Assembly (NCBI GenBank): GCA_038230595.1
Contig: JBBRMY010000050.1
Span: 1 to 15,136, forward strand
DNA length: 15,136 bases
Reading direction: 5' to 3'
DNA from: JBBRMY01 sp038230595
Lineage (GTDB): Bacteria > Bacteroidota > Ignavibacteria > Tepidaquicellales > Tepidaquicellaceae
Each line of letters starts with the position of its first letter. Positions within the stretch are counted from its first letter, which is position 1. Under the pieces are notes generated by a model. The model did no database searches. It saw only the letters and a list, made by a program, of their open reading frames with translations, and was not told the DNA's origin. Below, piece after piece: positions 5,958 through 13,213 of the stretch. The position numbers were made by a program, and so were the translations under genes.

Positions 5958-6674
5958 TTAATTACAAATAAAATAAAGCCTGAAGGGATCTTTCCCGGCA
6001 GGATTGAATTCACTGTTCAGAACCTTAACGGATGAAAAATATTTTAGTAATTCCATTTTAATCTTTGAGGCTTCAAATGAGTATTCTTCGATCTTATTCT
6101 CAGTTAATTTGAATCTATTATTCTTAATGTGCTGAAATACTTTCATGCTCCATGTGTAATTTCTGCCTGACTTTGAAACATCCATTATCAAATAGTTTTT
6201 TTTAAAATTTATTACAAATGGGGGCTCTTCACTTAAAAACTTAAGTTTTGAAATAGTATTGATATCAAAAATAAAAGTACCCTTTTCATTTAGATGAGAA
6301 CAAACATTTCTAAATATGTTTTTCCAGTTTTTTATTCCTTTAATATGATTGATGGTATCATACAGGCACAGTACTATATCATATTTCTTTGCAGTTGTAA
6401 ACCTTGTAATATCCTGCCTGTAAAACTTAGCATGCGGAAGTTTCTTTTTAGCCATTTCAAGCATTTTGCCCGAAACATCTAAACCTTCTGTTTTGAAATA
6501 TGAGCTTAGAGATTTAAGAACAGTACCGGTACCGCATCCGAGATCAAGAACTGATGAATTTTTTTTGTAATTTTTTTGAAGATGTTTTTTTAATATGCCT
6601 TTGTTAGGATCAGTACCTAATACATCATCATAATAAGAAGCAATTATATCGTAATCTGCAGAGTCTGAAAGCAT
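5958..6674 (-). CDS. Class I SAM-dependent methyltransferase
   Basis: The 238-residue protein has a Rossmann methyltransferase core. SAM motif I is VLDLGCGTG (residues 42-50), followed by the second-strand acid in EGLDVSGKMLEMAKKKL, the adenine-side aspartate in FYRQDITRF, and a D-I-V-L-C-L-Y-D-T-I-N-H-I strand. The N-terminal YDIIASYYDDVLG is typical of the Methyltransf_25-like family with a Y-D-x-x-A-x-x-Y-D lead. The second half, with many aromatic and charged residues, would form the substrate cap. The substrate is not evident. Its ATG shares one base with the stop codon of the upstream HAD phosphatase gene (TAATG arrangement), indicating coupled translation, and ftcD follows after 11 bp. 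Co-transcription with ftcD may be convenience rather than a shared pathway. Confidence 0.85.
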   Translation of the reverse strand: MLSDSADYDIIASYYDDVLGTDPNKGILKKHLQKNYKKNSSVLDLGCGTGTVLKSLSSYFKTEGLDVSGKMLEMAKKKLPHAKFYRQDITRFTTAKKYDIVLCLYDTINHIKGIKNWKNIFRNVCSHLNEKGTFIFDINTISKLKFLSEEPPFVINFKKNYLIMDVSKSGRNYTWSMKVFQHIKNNRFKLTENKIEEYSFEASKIKMELLKYFSSVKVLNSEFNPAGKDPFRLYFICN

Positions 6675-7549
6675 TAAATATTATCGTAAACCTTTTGAAG
6701 AAAATGAGCAACCCCTTCTTCATCGTTTGTTCTTTCAGTGATGTAATTCGCTTTTTCTTTCAGGGAGGCGACAGCATTTTTTAAGGCAATGTTCAATCCT
6801 CCAAATTCAAAAAGATCCTTATCATTATACCAGTCACCCATAACCATGATCTGATTTTTCTTTAACCCAAGATGCTTTGCAACATGCTTTAATCCGGTTT
6901 TTTTACTGATGCCTTTTTTTAAAATTTCAAGATTGTAAATACCTCTGTCACTATATGATCTGAAATATTTTACCTTAAGTCCTATAGTGTAAGGGAATTT
7001 CATTTTCGATGATATAAACTTGATATCTTTTTTTTCGTTCCCCATCAGGATTATCTCAAGAGTTTTATCAATATATTCATCATATGAATCAACCAGAGAA
7101 TAAGTCGTACCGATCCTCTGTATGAAATCCCGCATAAAAGAATTATTCTCTGTATATACTATAACTTTATCGGAGCAAAGAGCAATTCTAGCAAAAGATT
7201 TATCTGAAAGATCAATTGCTTTTTTAACATGACCTGGCTTGATAAGAGAACGGTTTATAACCTCTGACCCGATTGAGCTTACATAAGCTCCGTTAAGGGA
7301 GATCACCGGAATGTCGATCTGAAGCTCTGAAATAATTTCTTCGAGTGAAGAATATACCCTCTGAGTAGCAAGCGTAAATTGAATGCCTTTAGACTTAAGC
7401 TTTTTAATGATCCCGGAAGTTAATGGTGTCATTACATTTTCATTGTTAAGCAATGTACCGTCAACATCGGAAACTATTAATTTGATATCCTTAAATCTTT
7501 TTAGTAATGTCTTCTCGTCTAATAACAATTTTAACAATATTTTAATCAA
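6674..7549 (-). CDS. HAD-superfamily (Cof-type, subclass IIB) sugar-phosphate-type phosphatase
   Basis: The 291-residue protein shows HAD motif I DVDGT (28-32, nucleophile D28 and acid D30), motif II around TQR (62-64), a motif III lysine in ILKKGISKKTGL (about 209-220) and motif IV GDWYND (238-243). The order and the large cap between motifs II and III place it in HAD-IIB, the Cof/YidA group, which hydrolyses phosphorylated sugars or similar metabolites in the cytoplasm. Two positions are unusual: TQR instead of the more common TGR, and W240 instead of the small or polar residue usual after G-D. The acidic catalytic residues are kept, so activity is likely. An N-terminal extension of about 20 mainly hydrophobic and basic residues precedes the core. 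It is the first gene of the minus-strand cluster and overlaps the methyltransferase start by 1 nt. The substrate is unknown. Confidence 0.85.
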   Translation of the reverse strand: MIKILLKLLLDEKTLLKRFKDIKLIVSDVDGTLLNNENVMTPLTSGIIKKLKSKGIQFTLATQRVYSSLEEIISELQIDIPVISLNGAYVSSIGSEVINRSLIKPGHVKKAIDLSDKSFARIALCSDKVIVYTENNSFMRDFIQRIGTTYSLVDSYDEYIDKTLEIILMGNEKKDIKFISSKMKFPYTIGLKVKYFRSYSDRGIYNLEILKKGISKKTGLKHVAKHLGLKKNQIMVMGDWYNDKDLFEFGGLNIALKNAVASLKEKANYITERTNDEEGVAHFLQKVYDNI

Positions 7550-7596
7550 AATAAATTAAATTAAGCGAGTTTTAAAGTAAAAAGGAAATATACATC

Positions 7597-7653
7597 ATTA
7601 ATTCAAATTTCATTTCTATACTTGTACATTATCTTTATTATAAATGAATTAAT
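7597..7653. repeat. 9-bp inverted repeat in the divergent promoter region
   Basis: ATTAATTCA (7597-7605) and TGAATTAAT (7645-7653) are perfect inverted copies 39 bp apart. They lie in the 107-bp gap between the divergent HAD-phosphatase and luciferase-like genes. The right arm ends just before the plus-strand ATG. It could be a regulator site pair, but the arms are made almost only of A and T and could arise by chance. Confidence 0.25.
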
Positions 7654-7656
7654 TTA

Positions 7657-8637
7657 ATGATGATATTAAATATATTAGATCAGTCGCCTGTAGTTGAAGG
7701 ATCAACCTTTACAGATGCCCTGAATAATACAATTGAGCTTGCTAAGAAAGCAGATGAATGGGGATATAAAAGATATTGGGTAGCTGAGCATCATAGTTCA
7801 AACTCATTTGCCGGAACAGCTCCTGAAATTTTAATAGGGAAATTATGCAGTGAAACCAAAAACTTAAAATGCGGTTCGGGCGGGGTTTTGATATCTCATT
7901 ATGCGCCTTTTAAAATTGCCGAACAGTTCAGAACACTTGAAGCATTATATCCCGGAAGGATTGACCTCGGAATAGGAAGAGCCCCCGGAGGAGATAAATC
8001 CATTATTACAGCATTAAAAAGTGATCTTGGAGGGTTTGAGAAAACAGATGAGCTAATGAATTTTTTTGATGATAAAGGAATTGCCAAATCAAATCCTCAG
8101 ATTGAGCGCAACCCGGAATTATGGATTTTAGGAACAAGCCCTGACAGTGCTTTATACGCAGCTAAGAAAGGTTTGCGTTATTGCTTTGGCAGCTTTATAA
8201 ATGATGAGCACAGACAAATGGCATTACAGGCATATTATACAAATTTCCAGCCATCAAAATATTTAAAAGAGCCGTATGTTAATATAGCAGTTGTATGTCT
8301 TGCTGCTGATTCACAAAATGAAGCTGATAAGCTTGCAAAGTCTTCTGAATACTGGCTAGCTCAAACTTTCCTACTGAATAAAAACATAAAATTTCCCACC
8401 TATGAAACAGCAGTAAATCATAAATTCAGTATTGAAGAACAATTCCTGATAAACTATCGCCGCAATTCAGTTTTCATAGGTAAAAGTAATGAAGTAAAAG
8501 ACAAGCTGACTGACTTTGTAAAAAAGATCGCAGCGCATGAATTAACTATTGTAACAATTACAGAGCATCAGCAGGATAGGTTAAGGTCTTATGAGCTTCT
8601 TGCAAATGAATTCGGTATCAATAAAAATAAAACTTGA
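7657..8637 (+). CDS. LLM-class flavin-dependent oxidoreductase (bacterial luciferase-like, MsnO8/YhbW type)
   Basis: The 326-residue protein has the features of single-component luciferase-like monooxygenases. These are ILDQSPV at the N-terminus, WVAEHHSSNSFAG (41-53), GSGGVLISHYAPFKIAEQF (73-91), LYPGRIDLGIGRAPGGD (97-113) and GTSPDSALYAAKKGL in the middle. The family uses reduced FMN and O2 on usually unknown substrates, with a TIM-barrel fold in the cytoplasm. This is the MsnO8/YhbW branch rather than true luciferase; no luxB-like partner is present. Two ATGs begin the frame, and the second (7660) would give M-I-L-N directly at the first strand. Its stop overlaps the TTG start of the next gene. 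No clear ribosome binding site is visible. Confidence 0.9.
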   Translation: MMILNILDQSPVVEGSTFTDALNNTIELAKKADEWGYKRYWVAEHHSSNSFAGTAPEILIGKLCSETKNLKCGSGGVLISHYAPFKIAEQFRTLEALYPGRIDLGIGRAPGGDKSIITALKSDLGGFEKTDELMNFFDDKGIAKSNPQIERNPELWILGTSPDSALYAAKKGLRYCFGSFINDEHRQMALQAYYTNFQPSKYLKEPYVNIAVVCLAADSQNEADKLAKSSEYWLAQTFLLNKNIKFPTYETAVNHKFSIEEQFLINYRRNSVFIGKSNEVKDKLTDFVKKIAAHELTIVTITEHQQDRLRSYELLANEFGINKNKT

Positions 8638-9170
8638 AAAAGCTTTCACACGAAGAAATATCACAGGAACGTAAAAAGCTTCCTGAATTAACTGAACATA
8701 AAAGAAATCCTATCTATGTTGTCTGTGATAGTATAAGGAGTATCTTTAACGTCGGTTCTATATTCAGAACATCTGACGGAGCTTTCATTGAAAAATTATA
8801 TTTGACCGGATATACTCCAACTCCGCCAAGAAAAGAAATTGAGAAAGTTGCTTTAGGCTCAACTCTAAGTGTTCCATGGGAATACAGAAAAAATGCAATA
8901 GATGCAGTCTTAGAATTAAAAGAAAAAAATATTAAGATTGCAGTTCTGGAACTTACAGATAAAAAAAATTATTTCTGGAATGTTCAGACAAATGATTTCC
9001 CTATATGTCTCGTGATAGGCAATGAGATAAATGGTGTTTCAAAAGAAGTTATAGATATTGCAGACCTTTCCTTTGAGCTTCCAATGCTTGGAATTAAACA
9101 GTCATTGAATGTATCTGTTGCCTATGGGATTGCAGTCTATGAAATGGTGAAAAAGCTAAATTTTGAATAG
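8634..9170 (+). CDS. SpoU/TrmH-family RNA 2'-O-methyltransferase (TTG start)
   Basis: The 178-residue protein carries the three SPOUT motifs: NVGSIFRTSDGA (39-50), LVIGNEINGVSKEV (126-139) and FELPMLGIKQSLNVSVAYGIAVYEM (within 147-171). N39 and R45 in motif 1, E131 in motif 2 and the S-L-N-V-S of motif 3 are the expected catalytic and knotted SAM-binding positions. It would methylate a ribose 2'-OH in rRNA or tRNA. It lacks the N-terminal substrate-binding domain of larger TrmH/RlmB proteins, so the target cannot be named. The only available start is TTG at 8634, because an in-frame TAA lies two codons earlier. That TTG overlaps the upstream stop as TTGA, so translation is probably coupled to the monooxygenase gene by re-initiation. 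Confidence 0.88.
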   Translation: MKKLSHEEISQERKKLPELTEHKRNPIYVVCDSIRSIFNVGSIFRTSDGAFIEKLYLTGYTPTPPRKEIEKVALGSTLSVPWEYRKNAIDAVLELKEKNIKIAVLELTDKKNYFWNVQTNDFPICLVIGNEINGVSKEVIDIADLSFELPMLGIKQSLNVSVAYGIAVYEMVKKLNFE

Positions 9171-9186
9171 CTATATTCCTGAAACC

Positions 9187-9218
9187 TTTTGAGTGCTCTA
9201 TAAGTCTCAAAATATAAT
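9187..9218 (+). promoter_or_regulatory. Putative promoter of the serine hydrolase gene with an overlapping inverted repeat
   Basis: TTGAGT (9189-9194) and TATAAT (9213-9218) are 18 bp apart, 51 bp before the serine hydrolase ATG. An inverted repeat, TTTTGAG (9187-9193) and CTCAAAA (9206-9212), covers the -35 element and ends next to the -10 element. It could be an operator. It is a poor terminator for the upstream gene, because no T run follows it. Confidence 0.4.
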
Positions 9219-9269
9219 GTGCTCAATCTCCCCTCCATTATTTTTTCTTAATTATTAAATTATTCTTAA

Positions 9270-10718
9270 ATGAAAAAAAGTATTTATATCCTGACAGTTG
9301 TGTTTTGCTTTCTTTTTACAGCAAGGATATTTGCTCAGCTTATAACTGAAGAGAAAGCTCAAAAAATGGATGAGCTAATAAGTAAGTATGTCGAGTATGG
9401 AAAATTTAATGGTTCTGTCCTTGTGGCAGAGAAAGATAAAATTATTCTTGAAAAAGGATATGGAATGTATGACTTTGAAAAGCGTCTGACGAATAAGCCT
9501 GATACAAGATTTGAGATCGGCTCGATCACAAAACAATTTACATCTATGATCATAATGAGACTTTATGAAAGAGGAACGATAGATATGACCGGCAAATTAT
9601 CTGATTACCTGCCTTATTACAGAAAAGATAATGGTGACAAAATAACTATTCATAATCTTTTAACACATACTTCAGGGATTCCGAATTATACAGATGATAG
9701 AAATTTTATGCAGAGTGAAGTTACTAAGCCGATCACACCAAAAGATCTTATAGTAAACTATTGCAGCAAAGATCTCGAATTTGAACCCGGAACAAAATTC
9801 AACTATAGTAATTCAGGGTACATTATTCTCGGAGCAATTATTGAAGAGATTACAGGGAAACAGTATAAGGACGTTCTTAATGAAGAGATCCTGAAACCGC
9901 TTGGAATGTATGATACAGGATATGAAGACCTGACCAAGACAATGCCGAACAGGGCACTTGGATACGACAAGTCTCAGGATGGCCTTAAGCGTTCCAGACC
10001 GATAGATATGACAATTCCATTTGCAGCCGGAGCAATGTATTCAACTGTTCAGGATCTGTATAAATGGGACAGATCATTATATACTGAAAAGTTAATTACA
10101 AATAAAACAAAAGATATGATGTTTACCCCTTTTCTGAGAAATTATGCATATGGATGGGATGTTAAAAATTTCCCGGTAAATGGAAAAGAAAAAAAACTCA
10201 TATCACACAGCGGAGGAATTTTCGGTTTTGTTTCAAATATAGCAAGAGTGCCTGAAGATGATCTTGTAATAATTGCATTATCAAATTTTGGAGCAGGGCA
10301 ATCAGAGCAGTTATCTCAAGATGTAGCAAAAATAATTTATGATATACCGTATAAAATGCCAAAAAGATCGTTGTCAGAAATTTTAATGTCATCCAGTAAA
10401 TCTAAAGACGTGGCATCTGCAGTTTCAGAGTTCAAAGAACTTGCAAAAAATAAAGATATGTATGAATTCAGAGAGGGTGAACTGAATAATTTCGGATACG
10501 CATTGCTTCAGTCTGGTAAAGTTTCAGATGCTATCGAAGTCTTTAAGCTGAATGTTGAAATGTTCCCGGAGTCACCAAATGTTTATGACAGTTTAGGGGA
10601 ATCTTACATGAATAATGGTGACAAAGAAATGGCGATCAAAAATTATAAAAAAGTACTGGAGCTTGATCCCAAAAATGAAAATGCTGCCAATATGCTGAAA
10701 AAACTAGAAGCTAAGTGA
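9270..10718 (+). CDS. Exported class-C beta-lactamase-fold serine hydrolase with C-terminal TPR repeats
   Basis: The 482-residue protein begins with a signal peptide (about 1-22, hydrophobic core IYILTVVFCFLF, likely cut after A22). The penicillin-binding/AmpC-type hydrolase domain spans about 30-345. It has nucleophile motif S-I-T-K (85-88), H-T-S-G-I-P (133-138), Y-S-N (179-181) and H-S-G-G (313-316, the counterpart of the KTG triad). Residues about 405-480 hold two TPR-like helical pairs, with G-Y-A-L-L-Q-S-G-K-V-S-D-A-I-E-V-F and then L-G-E-S-Y-M-N-N-G-D-K-E-M-A-I-K-N-Y. It should act in the periplasm or outside the cell, on D-Ala peptides or as an esterase; family membership does not imply drug resistance. 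The TPR end probably binds a partner. It stands alone, with a promoter candidate at 9187-9218 and a terminator behind it. Confidence 0.9.
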   Translation: MKKSIYILTVVFCFLFTARIFAQLITEEKAQKMDELISKYVEYGKFNGSVLVAEKDKIILEKGYGMYDFEKRLTNKPDTRFEIGSITKQFTSMIIMRLYERGTIDMTGKLSDYLPYYRKDNGDKITIHNLLTHTSGIPNYTDDRNFMQSEVTKPITPKDLIVNYCSKDLEFEPGTKFNYSNSGYIILGAIIEEITGKQYKDVLNEEILKPLGMYDTGYEDLTKTMPNRALGYDKSQDGLKRSRPIDMTIPFAAGAMYSTVQDLYKWDRSLYTEKLITNKTKDMMFTPFLRNYAYGWDVKNFPVNGKEKKLISHSGGIFGFVSNIARVPEDDLVIIALSNFGAGQSEQLSQDVAKIIYDIPYKMPKRSLSEILMSSSKSKDVASAVSEFKELAKNKDMYEFREGELNNFGYALLQSGKVSDAIEVFKLNVEMFPESPNVYDSLGESYMNNGDKEMAIKNYKKVLELDPKNENAANMLKKLEAK

Positions 10719-10736
10719 GAATTTCAAAATTACTAT

Positions 10737-10768
10737 AAAAAAAAGAGGATCGAAAGATCCTCTTTTTT
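10737..10768. terminator. Bidirectional intrinsic terminator between serine hydrolase gene and tRNA-Phe
   Basis: A perfect hairpin, GAGGATC (10745-10751), loop GAAA (a GNRA tetraloop), GATCCTC (10756-10762), has an A run on the left and six T on the right. It terminates the hydrolase transcript on the plus strand. Read on the minus strand it directly follows the tRNA 3' end. Confidence 0.9.
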
Positions 10769-10769
10769 G

Positions 10770-10842
10770 TGGTTTGGGCCGGAATTGAACCGGCGACACA
10801 CGGCTTTTCAGGCCGTTGCTCTACCAACTGAGCTACCAACCC
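10770..10842 (-). tRNA. tRNA-Phe (anticodon GAA)
   Basis: On the minus strand the sequence folds as a cloverleaf: acceptor 5' strand GGGTTGG, D stem GCTC/GAGC with AGTTGGTA loop, anticodon stem ACGGC/GCCGT with loop CTGAAAA (anticodon GAA, Phe), variable loop GTGTC, T stem GCCGG/CCGGC with loop TTCAATT, acceptor 3' strand CCAAACC and discriminator A. No CCA is encoded (the next bases are CAA), so it is added after transcription. The acceptor strands pair at six of seven positions; position 3 against 70 is G against A, a mismatch that is unusual for a functional tRNA. All other conserved positions look normal (T8, G18-G19, T54-T55-C56). Confidence 0.93.
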
Positions 10843-10976
10843 ATACAACTCGGAAAAGTCTTTGAAACTACATTAATTTCGTTTTACATTCAATTCTAAA
10901 AGATTATTTTCTTCGAAAAAAAGAAACTTTGGAACTTTTGTTCTAAAATTGAATTTAATGTTTAGAATTATTTCCT

Positions 10977-10982
10977 TATAAT
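10977..10982 (+). promoter_or_regulatory. Putative -10 element (TATAAT) of the small exported protein gene
   Basis: A perfect TATAAT lies 40 bp before the ATG at 11023, predicting a leader of about 30 nt that ends in an A-rich stretch. At 17 bp spacing the upstream hexamer is TTTAAT, a weak -35 match. No Shine-Dalgarno sequence is visible near the ATG. Confidence 0.35.
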
Positions 10983-11022
10983 AATCCAATCAAACAATTT
11001 TTTTTAAACCAAACAAACTGAA

Positions 11023-11388
11023 ATGAAAAAGCTAGTATTCCTCCTTGTTGTTATTGCCGGAATGTCATTCTTTTCCGCAACCAATTCTAACGCTCAAGCT
11101 TTAACTTATGATGTTGTAAACAACACTGGTGTTGATCTTGTAGATGTATTCGTAACACCTGCAGAAACAAATAACTGGGGAAATGATATTCTTCCACAGG
11201 CAATTTTTGCAAATGGTTCAACAATCACAGTAACTATTCCTGCTGATTATGGTACTACATGCATGTTCGATATGAAAATTACAGACGCTGTAGGCGGACA
11301 TGTTACTTTCACAGGAATTGACGCTTGTAAGCTAGTAACTCTTCAGATCAACGGCGACGGAACTTATTCTTATCTGGCGACGAAATAA
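11023..11388 (+). CDS. Small exported protein of unknown function (121 aa)
   Basis: A clear signal peptide (MKKLVFLLVVIAGMSFFSATNSNAQA, likely cut after A26) is followed by about 95 residues predicted to be mainly beta strands. These include YDVVNNTGVDLVDVFVTPAE, then NNWGNDILPQ, STITVTIP and a C80-M-F-D-M-K-I-T-D segment, with C102 near the end. The two cysteines could form a disulfide after export. The N-N-T-G-x-x-(L/I)-x-x-(V/L)-(F/Y)-V-(T/S)-P ... W-G-x-D-(I/V)-L pattern resembles small secreted proteins seen in several Gram-negative phyla, but I cannot name the family or a function. It is a stand-alone gene with a good -10 element before it and a strong terminator 26 bp after it, so it may be well expressed. 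Confidence 0.75.
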   Translation: MKKLVFLLVVIAGMSFFSATNSNAQALTYDVVNNTGVDLVDVFVTPAETNNWGNDILPQAIFANGSTITVTIPADYGTTCMFDMKITDAVGGHVTFTGIDACKLVTLQINGDGTYSYLATK

Positions 11389-11413
11389 GTAGAAGTAAAA
11401 TAATTTATAATAT

Positions 11414-11449
11414 AAACCTGACAGGATTTAATCTTGTCAGGTTTTTTTT
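11414..11449 (+). terminator. Intrinsic terminator (CCTGACAGG / CTTGTCAGG type, second copy)
   Basis: AAACCTGACAGGA (11414-11426) pairs with TCTTGTCAGGTTT (11432-11444) across the loop TTTAA, with one G-U pair, and eight T follow the GG. The arms repeat those of the terminator at 3315-3348, including the same G-U position; only the loop and the inner pair differ. Confidence 0.9.
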
Positions 11450-11619
11450 ATTCCCTTTTTCTGCAAAAATACACTTCGGCATAAGAACTGCTTATCACTA
11501 TCCATATAACAATTATTTTACGTTTATGGAACCAAAACATCACAAAGGAAAATTATTTTTAAAAGATTATTTTCATGTAATAATTTTAGCTGTAAAACTA
11601 ATTTCTTTTACAAAAAATT

Positions 11620-13197
11620 ATGAGCAGAATTACTTTTAAAACAGCCATTCCTGAAAATTACAGATCTATTTTGACTGAAGATGCTTTGGATTTCATTTCA
11701 AAGCTTGAGCTTACTTTTAGAAGCAAAAGAAAAGAATTGCTTAAGCGAAGAGAAGAAATTCAGAAGCAAATAGATGGCGGCAAGATGCCTGATTTTCTTC
11801 CGGAAACAAAAAATATTCGCGATGGTGACTGGAAGTGCGCTTCGATTCCAAATGATCTGAAAGACAGAAGAGTTGAGATCACAGGACCTGTTGACAGAAA
11901 GATGATAATAAATGCTCTTAACTCAGGGGGAAATGTTTTTATGGCTGACTTTGAAGACTCTAATTCTCCCACTTTCTCCAATGTAATTGAAGGGCAGATC
12001 AATCTGAAAGATGCGATCAATAAAACTATTTCTTTTACAAATCCTGATGGAAAAATTTATAAATTAAATGAAAAAACTGCCGTACTTTTTGTCCGACCCC
12101 GCGGATGGCATCTTGAAGAAAAAAATATTTTATTTGACGATGAACCTTTCTCTGCTTCCATTTTTGATTTTGGCTTATACTTTTTTCATAATGCAAAAAA
12201 ATTAATAGCAATCAGTTCCGGTCCTTATTTTTATATTCCGAAATTAGAGAACCATCTTGAAGCAAGATTGTGGAATGATATTTTTAATTTGTCACAAGAC
12301 GAATTAAATATTCCACGCGGAACGATCAGAGCAACTGTTCTTATCGAAACAATTCTTGCAGCATACGAAATGGATGAAATACTCTACGAACTTAAAGAAC
12401 ATTCTGCCGGATTGAACTGCGGAAGATGGGATTACATCTTTAGCTTCATAAAAAAATTCCGCAAATATGATAGTTTCATTTTACCGGAACGAAGTTTAAT
12501 AACTATGAATTCCCATTTTCTCAGATCTTATTCTTTATTGCTCATTAAGACCTGTCATAAGAGAAGAATTCATGCAATGGGAGGAATGGCAGCTCAGATA
12601 CCGGTCAAAAATGATGCAAAAGCGAATGAAGAAGCACTTTCTAAGGTAAGGGTAGATAAAGAAAGAGAAGTAAAAGATGGACATGATGGGACTTGGGTGG
12701 CGCATCCGGGACTTATTCCTATGACGAAAGAAATATTCGATAAATACATGCCAACTGCTAACCAAATATGCAACTTAAGAGAAGATGTCCTAATCTCGGC
12801 ACATGATTTGCTTGAGATACCGGCAGGGGAGATCACAGAAAATGGAATACGAACAAATATTAATGTCTCAATTCAGTATCTGGGCGCTTGGCTTAATGGT
12901 AACGGCTGTGTTCCCATCAATAATCTCATGGAAGATGCAGCAACAGCTGAGATCTCAAGAGCGCAGGTCTGGCAATGGATCCATCACAAAAATGCTAAGC
13001 TGAATGACGGAAGACAATTAACTGAAGATTTATATAACACACTTGTCGAACAAGAATTGGGGAAAATAAAAAAGATGACAGGTGAAGAAAATTTTGTAAA
13101 AGGAAAATTTGAAAAAGCTGCAGAGCTTTTCAATAAATTATCAGTTGAAGAAAATTTTCAGGAGTTCTTAACACTCAGAGCTTACAGCTCAATTTAA
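11620..13197 (+). CDS. aceB: Malate synthase A
   Basis: The 525-residue protein condenses glyoxylate with acetyl-CoA to malate, the second step of the glyoxylate bypass. Diagnostic segments are MADFEDSNSPTFSN (108-121), RPRGWHLEE (159-167), GTIRATVLIETILAAYEM (234-251) and the family signature KEHSAGLNCGRWDYIF (259-274). Further on are AMGGMAAQIPVKND (319-332) and GHDGTWVAHPGLIP (354-367). In NNLMEDAATAEISRAQVW the aspartate D439 matches the catalytic base, and R161 the glyoxylate-site arginine. Length and composition fit the short isoform A rather than the roughly 720-residue isoform G. Isocitrate lyase follows after 16 bp, so both enzymes come from one transcript. The upstream 170 bp after the previous terminator hold no promoter I would defend. 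Confidence 0.96.
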   Translation: MSRITFKTAIPENYRSILTEDALDFISKLELTFRSKRKELLKRREEIQKQIDGGKMPDFLPETKNIRDGDWKCASIPNDLKDRRVEITGPVDRKMIINALNSGGNVFMADFEDSNSPTFSNVIEGQINLKDAINKTISFTNPDGKIYKLNEKTAVLFVRPRGWHLEEKNILFDDEPFSASIFDFGLYFFHNAKKLIAISSGPYFYIPKLENHLEARLWNDIFNLSQDELNIPRGTIRATVLIETILAAYEMDEILYELKEHSAGLNCGRWDYIFSFIKKFRKYDSFILPERSLITMNSHFLRSYSLLLIKTCHKRRIHAMGGMAAQIPVKNDAKANEEALSKVRVDKEREVKDGHDGTWVAHPGLIPMTKEIFDKYMPTANQICNLREDVLISAHDLLEIPAGEITENGIRTNINVSIQYLGAWLNGNGCVPINNLMEDAATAEISRAQVWQWIHHKNAKLNDGRQLTEDLYNTLVEQELGKIKKMTGEENFVKGKFEKAAELFNKLSVEENFQEFLTLRAYSSI

Positions 13198-13213
13198 AAA
13201 AAACATTTATCTA

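Noticed and set aside
7597..7653. The 9-bp inverted repeat between divergent genes as a firm operator.
   Set aside because: It is kept only as a weak feature: the arms are nearly all A/T, the 39-bp gap is long, and no promoter is clear on either strand.
10884..10960. ATTCAATT and AATTGAAT copies between the tRNA and the small exported protein gene as a regulator site.
   Set aside because: The arms are short and A/T-only with a gap of tens of bases; a chance match is likely in this composition.
11526..11639. A 37-codon frame (M-E-P-K-H-H-K-G-K start) upstream of and overlapping the aceB start, which could be a leader peptide.
   Set aside because: It has no ribosome binding site and no regulatory codon run, such as a cluster of one amino acid, and AT-rich DNA of this length often holds such frames. 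Conservation in relatives would be needed to revive it.
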